From: Fabrea salina
Taxonomy: Eukaryota; Ciliophora; Heterotrichea; Heterotrichida; Fabreidae
Reading direction: 5' to 3'
DNA: 64,000 nt
Assembly (NCBI GenBank): GCA_022984795.1
Contig: JALIHJ010000064.1
Location: 50,412-114,411 of the forward strand
Shown: positions 10,454-20,040 of the stretch, piece after piece
How the letters are laid out: each line of letters begins with the position of its first letter
Numbering within the stretch: the stretch's first letter is position 1
Position numbers and translations under genes: made by a program
Notes under the pieces: generated by a model
What the model was told of the DNA's origin: nothing
What the model saw: only the letters and a program-made list of their open reading frames with translations
Databases searched by the model: none

Positions 10454-11297
10454 TAACGAAAGTTAACTTAAACTAGTGACTTGAAAAGCAAAGCAATGTG
10501 CTTTTGTTTAGAGTCAAAGTAGGCTCCCAGCTCAAGCAGATGTTCAAGGATGAGTTATATTCTTTCTGCATACTACTGGTACTTGATATTTCCCTTGAGA
10601 ATAATGACTACAATCTTGCTTGAAGGAAGTTACTTGCTCTTAAAGACTTTTCACTTAAATACTCAAAAGAAAGGCTATATTCCAGAGTTATTAGAAATGC
10701 ATCCTAGTTTAGTGGCCAGAGTGATGGTAGTAGATGAAACACCCAGGAGAAATTGGCCAGACAGGAGGGAACATTACTAACAAGGAAAGAATAATTTAAA
10801 CTTAACTTTAAAACTTAGTTAAATTGTCTTGGGTAGATTTCTGGTCTCCTTATATCGTCTTTTAGGTAAACCCTAAGTGTTCCCTGGAAACACCGAAGAC
10901 CAGAGCTTAGGATCTGCAACTTGATTCATTGAGAATATAAGTTTGCAGATCAGGTCTGGTACTTTCCTTCGAAAAGCAAAGTTGGAAAAGGTCTTTACTG
11001 GTTGGTGATTTCCAAACCTTAAGCCAACTTCCCTTGGATTCAGGAACATGGCCTCCTAGTAGAACAATTCTTGGACTCTGGACTCCAATAGTGATTTGCG
11101 TATCACTATCCAAGGCCATTGCTTCAGTATTGACTCAGAGGATCGACTGGGGATCCTCTTGTCTAGGTGTTCTAATAGCATTCCTAACAGCTATTGAACA
11201 TTTTCAAAAAGATTATGGAGTCACCACACAAATAACACTAATGTTACGAAACTAAGTTAACTAAGATCTGTGGAATGTGCATTTAAATCATAAAATA
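10454..11297. other. 844-bp intergenic stretch between two receptor paralogues
   Basis: No intact gene is supported here. A short open frame from ATG 10550 to 10780 carries, in its last third, a decayed copy of the 3' end of the neighbouring receptor family (listed separately). The rest, including the part from 10800 to 11290, shows no recognisable protein or RNA. Confidence 0.6.
10691..10787 (+). pseudogene. relic of the 3' end of a fourth receptor paralogue
   Basis: The segment reads LVARVMVVDETP then RRNWPDRREHY. Its DNA closely matches the tail of the minus-strand paralogue near 16360-16450, which encodes SSVARVMVLDGNTPGEIN followed by RTGGNITT. Runs such as gtggccagagtgatggt and gggagggaacattact are shared, with small indels that shift the frame in this copy. 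Upstream the short frame (from 10550) has hydrophobic residues but no clear membrane core. I read it as what remains of another family member. Confidence 0.65.
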
Positions 11298-14200
11298 ATG
11301 TTTTTTGCTTTGGTTTTGTGCCTCAAGTTCAGAGAAATGTTTGCAAGAGTTCAGGTTGGAAGACTCAGTCTAGAAGGAACTGATGTTTCTGGAAACGGGA
11401 TTCCAACCAGAGTCTCCTTCGAAGAAGAACTCACTGACCCAGTGGTAATTGCCACTGTGGTGACTCACAACGATCCTCGCCCTGCTACTTGCAGAATAGC
11501 TAGTTTGAGCTCGACTGGGTTTGACTTAGTTCTAGAATCCACTGAAGAAGTAAGTGAAAGGCCAAACCACCCAGCTGAAGAGGCTAGTTACTTTGCAGTG
11601 GACACTAGTCAACTGCTTAGTGACATGCAGGCTGGGAAACTGACTGTAAGCGATACTAACTGGCACTCTGTAGCATTTGGCTCTGCCTTTGCCGGAACTC
11701 CTGCTTTGTTAGCTTTTATACAAACCAAGAACAATGAAAGGGTCAACATTAGAGTGAAGAATGTTGGCTCAGCTGGATTTGACATTAAACTCGATAACCT
11801 TGAAAATGATGCCATCAGCAATCCAGAAGTGCTGGGATGGGTAGCTATTTCTGAAGGGGCTCATGACCTTGGACTGAAGAGTGAGTTTGGAATTATTGGA
11901 GGTGTTCGCCAGAATAGAAAAGACATAACTACTACTGAGTCTTTTGTCGACCCTAAAGTTTTTGTTGCCACTATCAATACCTTTGTAGGAGGTGACTCAA
12001 TATACCCTAGAGGCTACCAAAGTAACTCAGACAACCAAATTTCAATCCGTGGTGAGGAAACTCAAATACTTAGTGAAGACCAGAGCCATGTATCTGAAGT
12101 TGTTTCCTGGGCAGCCTTTTACACCTGCTGTTACTCTTACAACATTTTCCAGACCTTTTGTGCTACAGGGTTTTCAAAAGACCCAAGAAACTGCACTCTT
12201 GAGCTAAGTCCAGTGTTCCAGTTGACTCTTGACCAAATAGAAGACAGTGTTCAAGAACAAGCCCAAGGAATCAAGGTTTACACTGGAGAAGACTCTTCCT
12301 TCTACCCTGACTACAAAACCTCTGATCCACTGGCTGCTTACAAAAGGGGCTATTACTTCAGGGAGTCTTCTTATATGAGGTTTCCTGATGTTTCAGAAAG
12401 TAAGTTCACTTTTGCCCCTTACTTCACCATCACTGCTTGGGTGCGTCCTGACTCTAACTCCAACTACGAGGTTTTGCTTTCAAAGGTGAATGAGAGTCCT
12501 ACTCAAAGCATGCTGGAGTTCAGTTTAGACTCTGGCAACCCTAAACTAAAGCTGTTCCTCAAAGACTCGCAGACTTTTGAGTTCACTTCTACCAACTCTG
12601 CAACTACCCAAGCCTGGAACTTCCTTTGGACAAAGGTGTTTATAGACTCTGTATTCAAAGTCGAACTAGGAACTAACCTAAATCCTGATTTAAAGTCTGA
12701 TCTAGACTCTTGGTACTCCGACTCAGAATCTAACTACAAAATAACTATAGGAGCTAAGTGGAATCCAGGCTCATACCAAAACTTTTACAAAGGGTTCTTG
12801 TACGAACTCAGAATATACAACGAAAAGTTTGATGCTTCTACCCTGGCTACACAAGCATGTTCTGGAAGTTGTGAAGTGTGTCCTGGTGATGGAGACTGCA
12901 TTGTGTCGTGCAACATAGATGAGTGGTGGACAGGAACTGCCTATGACTCCTGCAGTTCTTGTGGTTCTTGTTCTTATGGCTGTGTGAGAGCAGAAGACTG
13001 CAGTTTATGTCAAGATGAACTTTGTGGAGAATGCAGTAGTTTTGAAACCTGCTTGAACTGCAAAAGCCACTCTACAGAGCAGTCAGGGACTTGTGAATGC
13101 GATCCTAGTTATTTCCAAGAAACCAACACTTGCCTTGAGTGCACTTCTAACTGCAGAGAGTGTTTATCTGCTAGTTATGATGCTTGTTTAGACTGCTTAG
13201 ATGGTTACTACTTAGTTCAAGGACTCTGCACTACTGTGTGCCCTACAGGCCACTCCTGTTCTTCTGCTTCTGAAAAGTTTGTGTTCCACTTGAAGCTAGA
13301 TGGTATGCAAGACTTAGTAACAGACTCAAGAAACTCAATTCCAGTTCTTACAGGAATTAACAACCAGTCTTACCCCTACTTCCACCAAACCGATCCTTAC
13401 CCCACTAAGGACAGGGGATATTACTTCAGAGGAACTTCAGTGATGCAGTTACCTCCTTACGGAGATGCTTCAGGCCCTTTGCTAGTGTTAGCTCCTCAAT
13501 TCACAGTGAGCATGTGGGTCATGGCTACTTCTGGAAGTGGAGTTCTGCTTGCTAAACAGAACAAAGACCTCAGTAACCTTTTGGAAGTTGGAGTCTATGA
13601 GACAAAACTCTACGTAAGTCTAAGCAACAGTACCTTTGAGTCTCAAACTGAACTAAGTGGCTACTGGGACTTAGTTACAGTTAGAGTGTTGCTTAAGGAA
13701 TCTGAGTTTGCACTGGAAGCGTACTACAACTCTACTAGTGTGCTGTCAACAAGTTTAGGGGACTCTTGGCTGCAAGACTCAGAAAGTAACTTTTACTTTA
13801 CCTTAGGAGCTAAGAGATCTGGCCCAGAGAACTTTGTAAACTTCTTCACAGGGTTCCTTTGGGAAACCAGAGTCTACAACTCAGTAGTAGAACTACAAGA
13901 ACTGCTACAGAAGTCTGGGTGCGAAGGTTGTGACTTCTGTCCAACCGAGAACTCCAACAAGTGCTTACCAGTTTGCGGGATAGGCCAGTTCTGGAACGCA
14001 AAAGAATGCAGAGACTGCTTGGATGGGTGCTTCTTTGGGTGTGTAAACAACTTCACTTGCAGTTTGTGCGGAAACGATCTTTGTACTGAGTGCAACTTTG
14101 AAGTTTGTACTGAGTGTGTGGACAATGCAGTTCTTAACTCTCGCCAAACCTGTGAATGTGACCGGGGCTACTACAGTCAGTACGGGTTTTGTGTCCAAGC

Positions 14201-15785
14201 AGAGTTCCATGCTCAACTCCACTCCAGCCCTAACAACACTCTCACTCTCAACTTTTCAGAACCACTCAACTCAGAACTCTTAACTACTGACTACAACATT
14301 TACCTCCAAAACAAGTCCATAGTTTTTGAATACACTGTTATAGAAGTATCAAGATCCAGTTATAACTTTGGCCTTGAGTTCACTGAGTATGTTGCTGAAG
14401 GAGAGGTCTTTTTCTTGAGTTTTAATCAGAACTCCACTATAAGGTCAGAGTCTAGTTCAGTACTTTCAACCCAAACTCTCCAAACCCAACTTAGTGGGTA
14501 CCAACCACCAGAGCCAGATGCAGTCAGCGAAGCTAGGTCAACTGGACAATTAGTAGCGGGGTCGCTCATAACTTCAACTGCTGTTAGCAGTATGCTAAAC
14601 GGAAACCCAGCAGCTTTATGGGCGTTAGTGAACACTCTAGACATACTTATGTACGTTCCCTTATCCACCAATCCCCTAACACCTGGTCTAAGGGCTTTCT
14701 TTGACGGACTTGACATTCTTGAGCTTTTTGTGCCTAATCCTTTTGAATACTCATTTGACCCGAAGCTAAGTCCTACCTTCAAGCAAACCTTCATAGACTT
14801 TGGGTTTGAATCAAATCTGTTCCTGCTCAACATAGGCAAGAAGTTCACTATTTTTGCTTCAGTAGTGGCAATATGGCCTTTAGTTTGGTTGCTCTCTAAG
14901 ACAGGAATACCTTTACTAGGCAGAAAGTGCAAAGCCTTTTTACCAGAGTACAAGTATGGAGTGTTTTTGAGGAACTGGGTCCAAATATTTCTTGACCTAT
15001 CAATAGCTTCTTTGATTCAAGTCTCTGTAGCTCCTTCTTGGAATGGAATTGCACTGATTAACTACTGCACAGGGGCTCTTTTTGGACTGTTAATTGCAGT
15101 GACTCCTCTGGCACTCACAGTGTTCAACATCAGAAACAAAAGCAAGATATCTGGCCTCAGTGAAGAATCAGTTTTCTACAGGCGCTGGGGAACTTTGTTT
15201 TACGAGTACAAGTGCCAATCCAACTCATTCGCCCCCTACACTTACTTAATGTTCATTTTGAAGAGAGTGATTTTTGCTTTGAGTTTGGTGCTACTTGGAG
15301 AGTACCCAGTTTTGCAACAAGGCATAAATGTAGTTCTTATGGTTGGGTACACAGCTTTGATTCTAGCTGTGAGACCACTCAAAGATAATATTGAGCAAGC
15401 AAGTGCAATAGCCACTGAGATAGGCAATTCCTTGGTATTTATAGGGTGCTCTTACTTCTTGCAAGACTCTTGGAGGGATGATGACCAAGAAGTAGAAGAG
15501 ATACTGATCTACCTTACCCTAGGAGTAGTTATGGTTCAGTCACTAGCTGGAATAGTGCCCCTAGCAATAACTATAGCTAAGTGGGTCAAAGAGAAGGTTA
15601 CTAGACCTACTGTAAGAGTTGAGCCAGCTGAAGACCTTGAAGTTTTAAATTTTTTCAGAGCAAATCGCCAAGTTCAAGGCCATAAAGAAAACACAGATTT
15701 AGAAATAGTTTCACTTGAAGAAGAAATACCAAGACCAGTGAATTCAAAACGAAGTGGCCATAGTAATTCAAGATATTCTAACTAA
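11298..15785 (+). CDS. giant surface protein: H-type-lectin-like repeats, two LamG-like domains, Cys-rich repeats, TRP-like multi-pass core
   Basis: The ATG at 11298 starts a hydrophobic signal peptide (MFFALVLCLKF). The product is 1495 residues. Residues ~15-295 form about three ~90-residue beta repeats, each with a GFD-x-L strand and an EE/EV-x-Y/W strand, like H-type-lectin-related sandwiches. Two LamG-like jellyrolls follow (~305-520 and ~655-870), each trailed by furin/EGF-like Cys clusters. About eight membrane helices (~1075-1435) contain WGTLFYEY and the RPL turn seen in TRP-like cores. The second LamG block (PYPTKDRGYYFRGTSVMQL) is nearly identical to that of the upstream paralogue, showing recent duplication or conversion. 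The ectodomain front is entirely different, so the N-terminal module has been swapped. It probably acts as a surface receptor; no ligand can be named. Confidence 0.85.
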   Translation: MFFALVLCLKFREMFARVQVGRLSLEGTDVSGNGIPTRVSFEEELTDPVVIATVVTHNDPRPATCRIASLSSTGFDLVLESTEEVSERPNHPAEEASYFAVDTSQLLSDMQAGKLTVSDTNWHSVAFGSAFAGTPALLAFIQTKNNERVNIRVKNVGSAGFDIKLDNLENDAISNPEVLGWVAISEGAHDLGLKSEFGIIGGVRQNRKDITTTESFVDPKVFVATINTFVGGDSIYPRGYQSNSDNQISIRGEETQILSEDQSHVSEVVSWAAFYTCCYSYNIFQTFCATGFSKDPRNCTLELSPVFQLTLDQIEDSVQEQAQGIKVYTGEDSSFYPDYKTSDPLAAYKRGYYFRESSYMRFPDVSESKFTFAPYFTITAWVRPDSNSNYEVLLSKVNESPTQSMLEFSLDSGNPKLKLFLKDSQTFEFTSTNSATTQAWNFLWTKVFIDSVFKVELGTNLNPDLKSDLDSWYSDSESNYKITIGAKWNPGSYQNFYKGFLYELRIYNEKFDASTLATQACSGSCEVCPGDGDCIVSCNIDEWWTGTAYDSCSSCGSCSYGCVRAEDCSLCQDELCGECSSFETCLNCKSHSTEQSGTCECDPSYFQETNTCLECTSNCRECLSASYDACLDCLDGYYLVQGLCTTVCPTGHSCSSASEKFVFHLKLDGMQDLVTDSRNSIPVLTGINNQSYPYFHQTDPYPTKDRGYYFRGTSVMQLPPYGDASGPLLVLAPQFTVSMWVMATSGSGVLLAKQNKDLSNLLEVGVYETKLYVSLSNSTFESQTELSGYWDLVTVRVLLKESEFALEAYYNSTSVLSTSLGDSWLQDSESNFYFTLGAKRSGPENFVNFFTGFLWETRVYNSVVELQELLQKSGCEGCDFCPTENSNKCLPVCGIGQFWNAKECRDCLDGCFFGCVNNFTCSLCGNDLCTECNFEVCTECVDNAVLNSRQTCECDRGYYSQYGFCVQAEFHAQLHSSPNNTLTLNFSEPLNSELLTTDYNIYLQNKSIVFEYTVIEVSRSSYNFGLEFTEYVAEGEVFFLSFNQNSTIRSESSSVLSTQTLQTQLSGYQPPEPDAVSEARSTGQLVAGSLITSTAVSSMLNGNPAALWALVNTLDILMYVPLSTNPLTPGLRAFFDGLDILELFVPNPFEYSFDPKLSPTFKQTFIDFGFESNLFLLNIGKKFTIFASVVAIWPLVWLLSKTGIPLLGRKCKAFLPEYKYGVFLRNWVQIFLDLSIASLIQVSVAPSWNGIALINYCTGALFGLLIAVTPLALTVFNIRNKSKISGLSEESVFYRRWGTLFYEYKCQSNSFAPYTYLMFILKRVIFALSLVLLGEYPVLQQGINVVLMVGYTALILAVRPLKDNIEQASAIATEIGNSLVFIGCSYFLQDSWRDDDQEVEEILIYLTLGVVMVQSLAGIVPLAITIAKWVKEKVTRPTVRVEPAEDLEVLNFFRANRQVQGHKENTDLEIVSLEEEIPRPVNSKRSGHSNSRYSN

Positions 15786-16302
15786 GTGATTAGTTATTTA
15801 AGTCTTAATCCACTATACTCGTACGCATAGCGGTAATCTAACGCGAGGTGTTCAGACACTCTCTTAGTCAGCCTAGAAGATGAAGTGTATGGGGCTTAGT
15901 TCAAGTATGATTGCTACTGAAATGCATAAAAAGCTGTGATTAAACACCGAGCTATGAAGTTGTTCATCGAAAGCTTTTTAGTTGGTGCGCCGACCAAAAC
16001 AGGCTATTGGCAGGTCGAAGTAACTTATATACTTGAGCTGCTTGAGAAGTTTAAAATACTTTAACCTATTCTTTATGCTTGAATTTTAATTACTGAGTGG
16101 AACTACTTCTTAGAGTAAAGCAAAGAGTCTGAAGTTTATGCAGTCACATTGTATTTGTAAGTAGTTCAGGCTTATTCGGATGCTTAGAAACTGTGTTCAA
16201 TGAAACTTCTGTAATTGCTAAAGGCCAAGATCCCATTTTGAAATGTTTTGATTACGCTTTGTCTAGTAATTTTGAGTTACATTTAAGTTACAACTAAACC
16301 AT
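15786..16302. other. 517-bp convergent intergenic stretch, no gene recognised
   Basis: The stretch lies between the 3' ends of two receptor paralogues. Part of it (about 15815-16020) is richer in CpG and in short inverted repeats than other spacers. One example is TTGGT (15982-15986) and ACCAA (15993-15997) around a six-base loop. I could not match it to tRNA, 5S, U-snRNA, SRP or RNase P signatures. The right part (16030-16300) is AT-rich without features. Confidence 0.45.
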
Positions 16303-19300
16303 TTACTTAGGGGATTCAGCTTGAATCGAAAGGTGCTGTTCATTCACTGGACTCACAAAAGTAGTAATGTTCCCTCCCGTCCGGTTAATTTCTCCTGGGG
16401 TGTTTCCATCTAGGACCATCACTCTGGCCACTGAACTGGGACTCTTGCAACAGCACTTAGCCATCAACCCAAATAGAGGCATCAGTGACTGGACTCCACT
16501 TATTCCAGCCACTAAGCATATGATTGATACTTCTATATAGGTGTCCAGAGTTCTCCATCCACTCTGTAGAAAGTAGATCACCAGTAGAAACACCAGACTC
16601 ACCACTATCTCTGTTGCTGCTGACATCAATAGAGTTGATCGCTTGGAGTAGGGTTTGACTTTTAGTATAAAAACTAGGAACCCTACTATACAGGCTAAGT
16701 CAGCAATTGCTTGAATGTAGGGATGGGTTCCTAGTATTCCTACACTAGCTACAAACACCAACCTCTTTAGAGTGAAGAAGCAGTAGTAGAATGCAGCTTG
16801 TGGGTTGTAGGTGCACTTTAGTTCTTGGAAAAGTGTTCCCCACTTCTGGTAGAACCCTTCTTCTTCAGCAGCTATGTCTTCCTTTTTGGCCTTCATGAAC
16901 CAAGATAAAGCGCCTGGAGTTGCTGCAAGGAGTCCCATCACCAAACATGCAGAAGTGTAGTTGAAGACTCCTACTACTTGTATGTTGGGTACTGAAGCCA
17001 ATTGGATGAATCCTGCAATCGACAAGTCCAAGTAGCACTGGATCCAGTACCTAGTGAATACGTTGAACTTGTACTCTGCCAAGAGTTTTCCAAATGGTTT
17101 CTTGAAGTAGGCGATCTTAGATACTGCCCAGACTATAGGCCATAGCAGTAGCAGTACACCCATGATCAGTATGCTCACTCCAGCATTTAGTAGGAACAAC
17201 CTTGAGTCCTTATTCAGGTACTTAGTGAGGTACCTGGACTCTTCCCCAGCTAAAGCTCCAATCAAATAGTCAATTCCAATTGGCATCGAGTCAAGCAAGT
17301 TCAGCCCTTCAAAGAATCCCACAAGAATTGGAGTGAGTTGGTTGTTAGTTGATGGAATGTAGGACAATATCTCCAGAGTGTTCATGAGACTCCACAATTC
17401 TGAAGCTTTGGAGTTGAACAATGCTAGAACTCCCACTATAATGGCTGTAATTCCTATTACTTGTTGAGTTCTGCTTCTAGACTCTTCGATAACTGAGATT
17501 GATGGGTCGTATTTCTCTAGTTCTACTTGAAGAGTCTTGTTTGCTAGTAGGTGGTTGTTTTGACTGGTTATCTCCTTTTTGAATTCGAGCAGCACTGGTT
17601 CCTTGTCAGGCACGTAGTTCTTAAAGTTCATGGTGATCTTGTATTGGCTTCTTGTGGTTGTTTCTAGTTTGTAGTTGAACTTGATGGTGTCATTCTGGAG
17701 AGTTAGTCTAAAGTCTTCAGTGCTCAGCTTAGGCTCTAAGTCTTCAGAGAATTCCAGTGTCAAAGTGTTGTCTTCTGCTGCAGTTAAGTTGGCGTAGAAA
17801 CTGCCTCTATTGCAGAACCCATACTCTTGAACATAGCCTTGGTTGCATTTGCAAGTGTTATTGTTAACTGAAGCATTGTCCACACAACTACTGCACTTTT
17901 CAAAGGTGCATTGGAGACATAGGTCGTTTCCACATAGACTGCAAGTGGAGTTGTTGATGCATCCAAACTTACAGTTAGGTAGGCAGTCTATGCACAGGTA
18001 TCCATCCCAGAACTGGTCTATATCGCAGAGTGTTAAGCACTGGTCTGAGTTCTTTAGTGGACAGAAGTCGCAGCCTTTACAGTCAGAGTCTTGAAGTAGA
18101 CTGCTTACTTCTACTGCTGAGTTATAGATCCTCAGTTCCCAAATGAAGCCAGTGAAGTTTTTGGCCCCAATTGACAAGTAGTAGTTCGTTTCTGAGTCCA
18201 TGAGCCAGTCTTCTCCCAAACTTGCTGAAAGCACTTGAGTGGAGTTGTAGTAACCTTCTAACTTGAATTGATCTTCGTGAAGAAAACTTTTAACTGTTAC
18301 TAGGGTCCAGTGTTTGGTTAGTTTAGCTTGGGTTTGGAAACTTTCTTCCATTTCGACATAAAGACTGTGTTTTGAAAGTCCGATATCTAGAATGTTGGTT
18401 TGATTGGTGTGCTGCTTGGAAAGTAGAGTCCCCGACTCGGAGAGTGGTCTAGCCCAGGTGCTGACTGTAAACTCAGGAGCTAGTACAACTGAAGTATCGC
18501 TATAGGGGGGTAGTTGGATGGCAGAAGTTTCTGTAAAATAGTATCCTCTATTTGGGGTAGGGTAAGGATCAGTTAGGTCTAAGAAAGAATTGAGTTCTCC
18601 AGAGTAAGCCTCAAAGTGAAACACAAAGCTCTCTGATAACTCACATACTCCATTACTAACAGAGTAGCCAGAAGGACAGAAAGGATGACACACTTGGTTA
18701 ACTAAGTAGTAGTTGGCTGAACACTCAGTGCACTGGTTGAACTTTGAGTTAGTGCAAACACCACAGTTTGCAATGCAAGGCTCACAAACTTGGGTAGTAG
18801 GGTCTGGAAAATAACCAGAGTTGCAGTCGCAATAAGGAGGACTGGAGTTAGTGTCACTGCAGCTTAGACAGCTAGAAAAGTTTTCACAGGTACTGCATCT
18901 TTGACTGTAGCATAAGTTGCATGAAGAGTCGTTTCTTACACAACCATTTTGGCAGTTAGCGTGGCATGACTTGCATGAACTAGTTTCTTCATCCCAGTAC
19001 TCTTCTATAGAGCAGGTGGACAAGCATTGGTCTGAGTTATTACTCGGACAGTAACTGCACCCTCCTGTGCAGCCAGTTGACTGTAGTAGACTTGAAGGGT
19101 CATGCTGAGAGTTGTAGATCTTTAGATCCCATACAAAAGCATGCAAAAAATCTTCTACTAAAGGCCCAGTGTAGTGAGCTCCAAAAATACAAGTGTAGCC
19201 AGTAGTGAGGTCTTGGTAGAACTCACTTCCAAAGTTTCTAACTACAGGAGTATTTTCATTGGTTGAAATGGATACTTTGTAGTTAAGACCTTCCACATAA

Positions 19301-19935
19301 GACCTAACTACTAAAAACATCCACTGGTCAACAACTCCACCACTAAGAGTTAAGTAACTCACAGTGCCTTGATTCATCTCAATTTTCAGTTTTAAATCTC
19401 CCCCACTTGACCCATAAAGTGAAAACTGAGAATTAGTATCACTAGTCCTTTCTATATTAAGGAACTCTGCTGGATAAGCCTTAACCATAGTCCAAAGTAC
19501 TATAGTAAACTTAGGTGCCAGTGATAATTGCTTGCCTTCATCATAAGTATGAGGAGGCAACTGCATGTAGCTAGAAACTCCATTAAAGTAGTACCCTCTT
19601 CCTTTTGAGGCAATAGGGTCAGTTACATCGTAGTCGGGGTAAAACTTGTTGTCTTTGCCAGTTAAGACTGGAATAGAACTGTACTTATCGCGCACAATAT
19701 CGGCAATCACGTTTCCAAGCTCTAGGTGGAATGCAAAGTCATCTGAAAGATTGCATTGCCCAGCACTTTGCGTGAACCCAGTGGGGCAGTAATTGATGCA
19801 CATGCCTTGGGTCAAGTAATAGTTTCCAGAGCAGACTGTGCAGCTGTCCACACCTGATCCACAGCTATTGCAATTAGCAGGGCAAGCTGCTTGGACAATA
19901 TTGAATAATAGCCAAGTAATTAGCATTCCTTTCAT
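16303..19935 (-). CDS. giant surface protein: Cys-rich repeats, two LamG-like domains, TRP-like multi-pass core
   Basis: From ATG 19935 the 1210-residue product starts with a signal peptide (MKGMLITWLLFNIVQA). Next come a furin-like Cys cluster (~17-65), a LamG-like domain (~70-285), a larger Cys-rich block (~286-425), a second LamG-like domain (~430-590) that lacks the opening strand found in its paralogues, another Cys block (~595-690), and seven or eight membrane helices (~790-1150) with WGTLFQEL. It is the inverted third member of the cluster and lacks the extra TIG/PA14-like or lectin-like front of the other two. The tail has VARVMVLDGNTPGE, whose decayed copy lies at 10691. Function is inferred only as a surface receptor or adhesion protein. 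Confidence 0.84.
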   Translation of the reverse strand: MKGMLITWLLFNIVQAACPANCNSCGSGVDSCTVCSGNYYLTQGMCINYCPTGFTQSAGQCNLSDDFAFHLELGNVIADIVRDKYSSIPVLTGKDNKFYPDYDVTDPIASKGRGYYFNGVSSYMQLPPHTYDEGKQLSLAPKFTIVLWTMVKAYPAEFLNIERTSDTNSQFSLYGSSGGDLKLKIEMNQGTVSYLTLSGGVVDQWMFLVVRSYVEGLNYKVSISTNENTPVVRNFGSEFYQDLTTGYTCIFGAHYTGPLVEDFLHAFVWDLKIYNSQHDPSSLLQSTGCTGGCSYCPSNNSDQCLSTCSIEEYWDEETSSCKSCHANCQNGCVRNDSSCNLCYSQRCSTCENFSSCLSCSDTNSSPPYCDCNSGYFPDPTTQVCEPCIANCGVCTNSKFNQCTECSANYYLVNQVCHPFCPSGYSVSNGVCELSESFVFHFEAYSGELNSFLDLTDPYPTPNRGYYFTETSAIQLPPYSDTSVVLAPEFTVSTWARPLSESGTLLSKQHTNQTNILDIGLSKHSLYVEMEESFQTQAKLTKHWTLVTVKSFLHEDQFKLEGYYNSTQVLSASLGEDWLMDSETNYYLSIGAKNFTGFIWELRIYNSAVEVSSLLQDSDCKGCDFCPLKNSDQCLTLCDIDQFWDGYLCIDCLPNCKFGCINNSTCSLCGNDLCLQCTFEKCSSCVDNASVNNNTCKCNQGYVQEYGFCNRGSFYANLTAAEDNTLTLEFSEDLEPKLSTEDFRLTLQNDTIKFNYKLETTTRSQYKITMNFKNYVPDKEPVLLEFKKEITSQNNHLLANKTLQVELEKYDPSISVIEESRSRTQQVIGITAIIVGVLALFNSKASELWSLMNTLEILSYIPSTNNQLTPILVGFFEGLNLLDSMPIGIDYLIGALAGEESRYLTKYLNKDSRLFLLNAGVSILIMGVLLLLWPIVWAVSKIAYFKKPFGKLLAEYKFNVFTRYWIQCYLDLSIAGFIQLASVPNIQVVGVFNYTSACLVMGLLAATPGALSWFMKAKKEDIAAEEEGFYQKWGTLFQELKCTYNPQAAFYYCFFTLKRLVFVASVGILGTHPYIQAIADLACIVGFLVFILKVKPYSKRSTLLMSAATEIVVSLVFLLVIYFLQSGWRTLDTYIEVSIICLVAGISGVQSLMPLFGLMAKCCCKSPSSVARVMVLDGNTPGEINRTGGNITTFVSPVNEQHLSIQAESPK

Positions 19936-20040
19936 ATTATTATGCTTTAGGTTCTTTAGTTCCTATGAACTGTAACTAAAAGTTTGAGTTCAGCCAGCAA
20001 CAAGTCTGTTACTTAGTTAGATTTTGAACATTAAAACTTT

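Noticed and set aside
11034-11255. 73-codon hydrophobic frame between the first two receptors
   Set aside because: No ATG near its start, no matching family, and no sign of coding bias.
14426-14953. 175-residue minus-strand open frame within the second receptor
   Set aside because: It lies fully inside an in-frame, domain-rich gene on the other strand and has no motif of its own.
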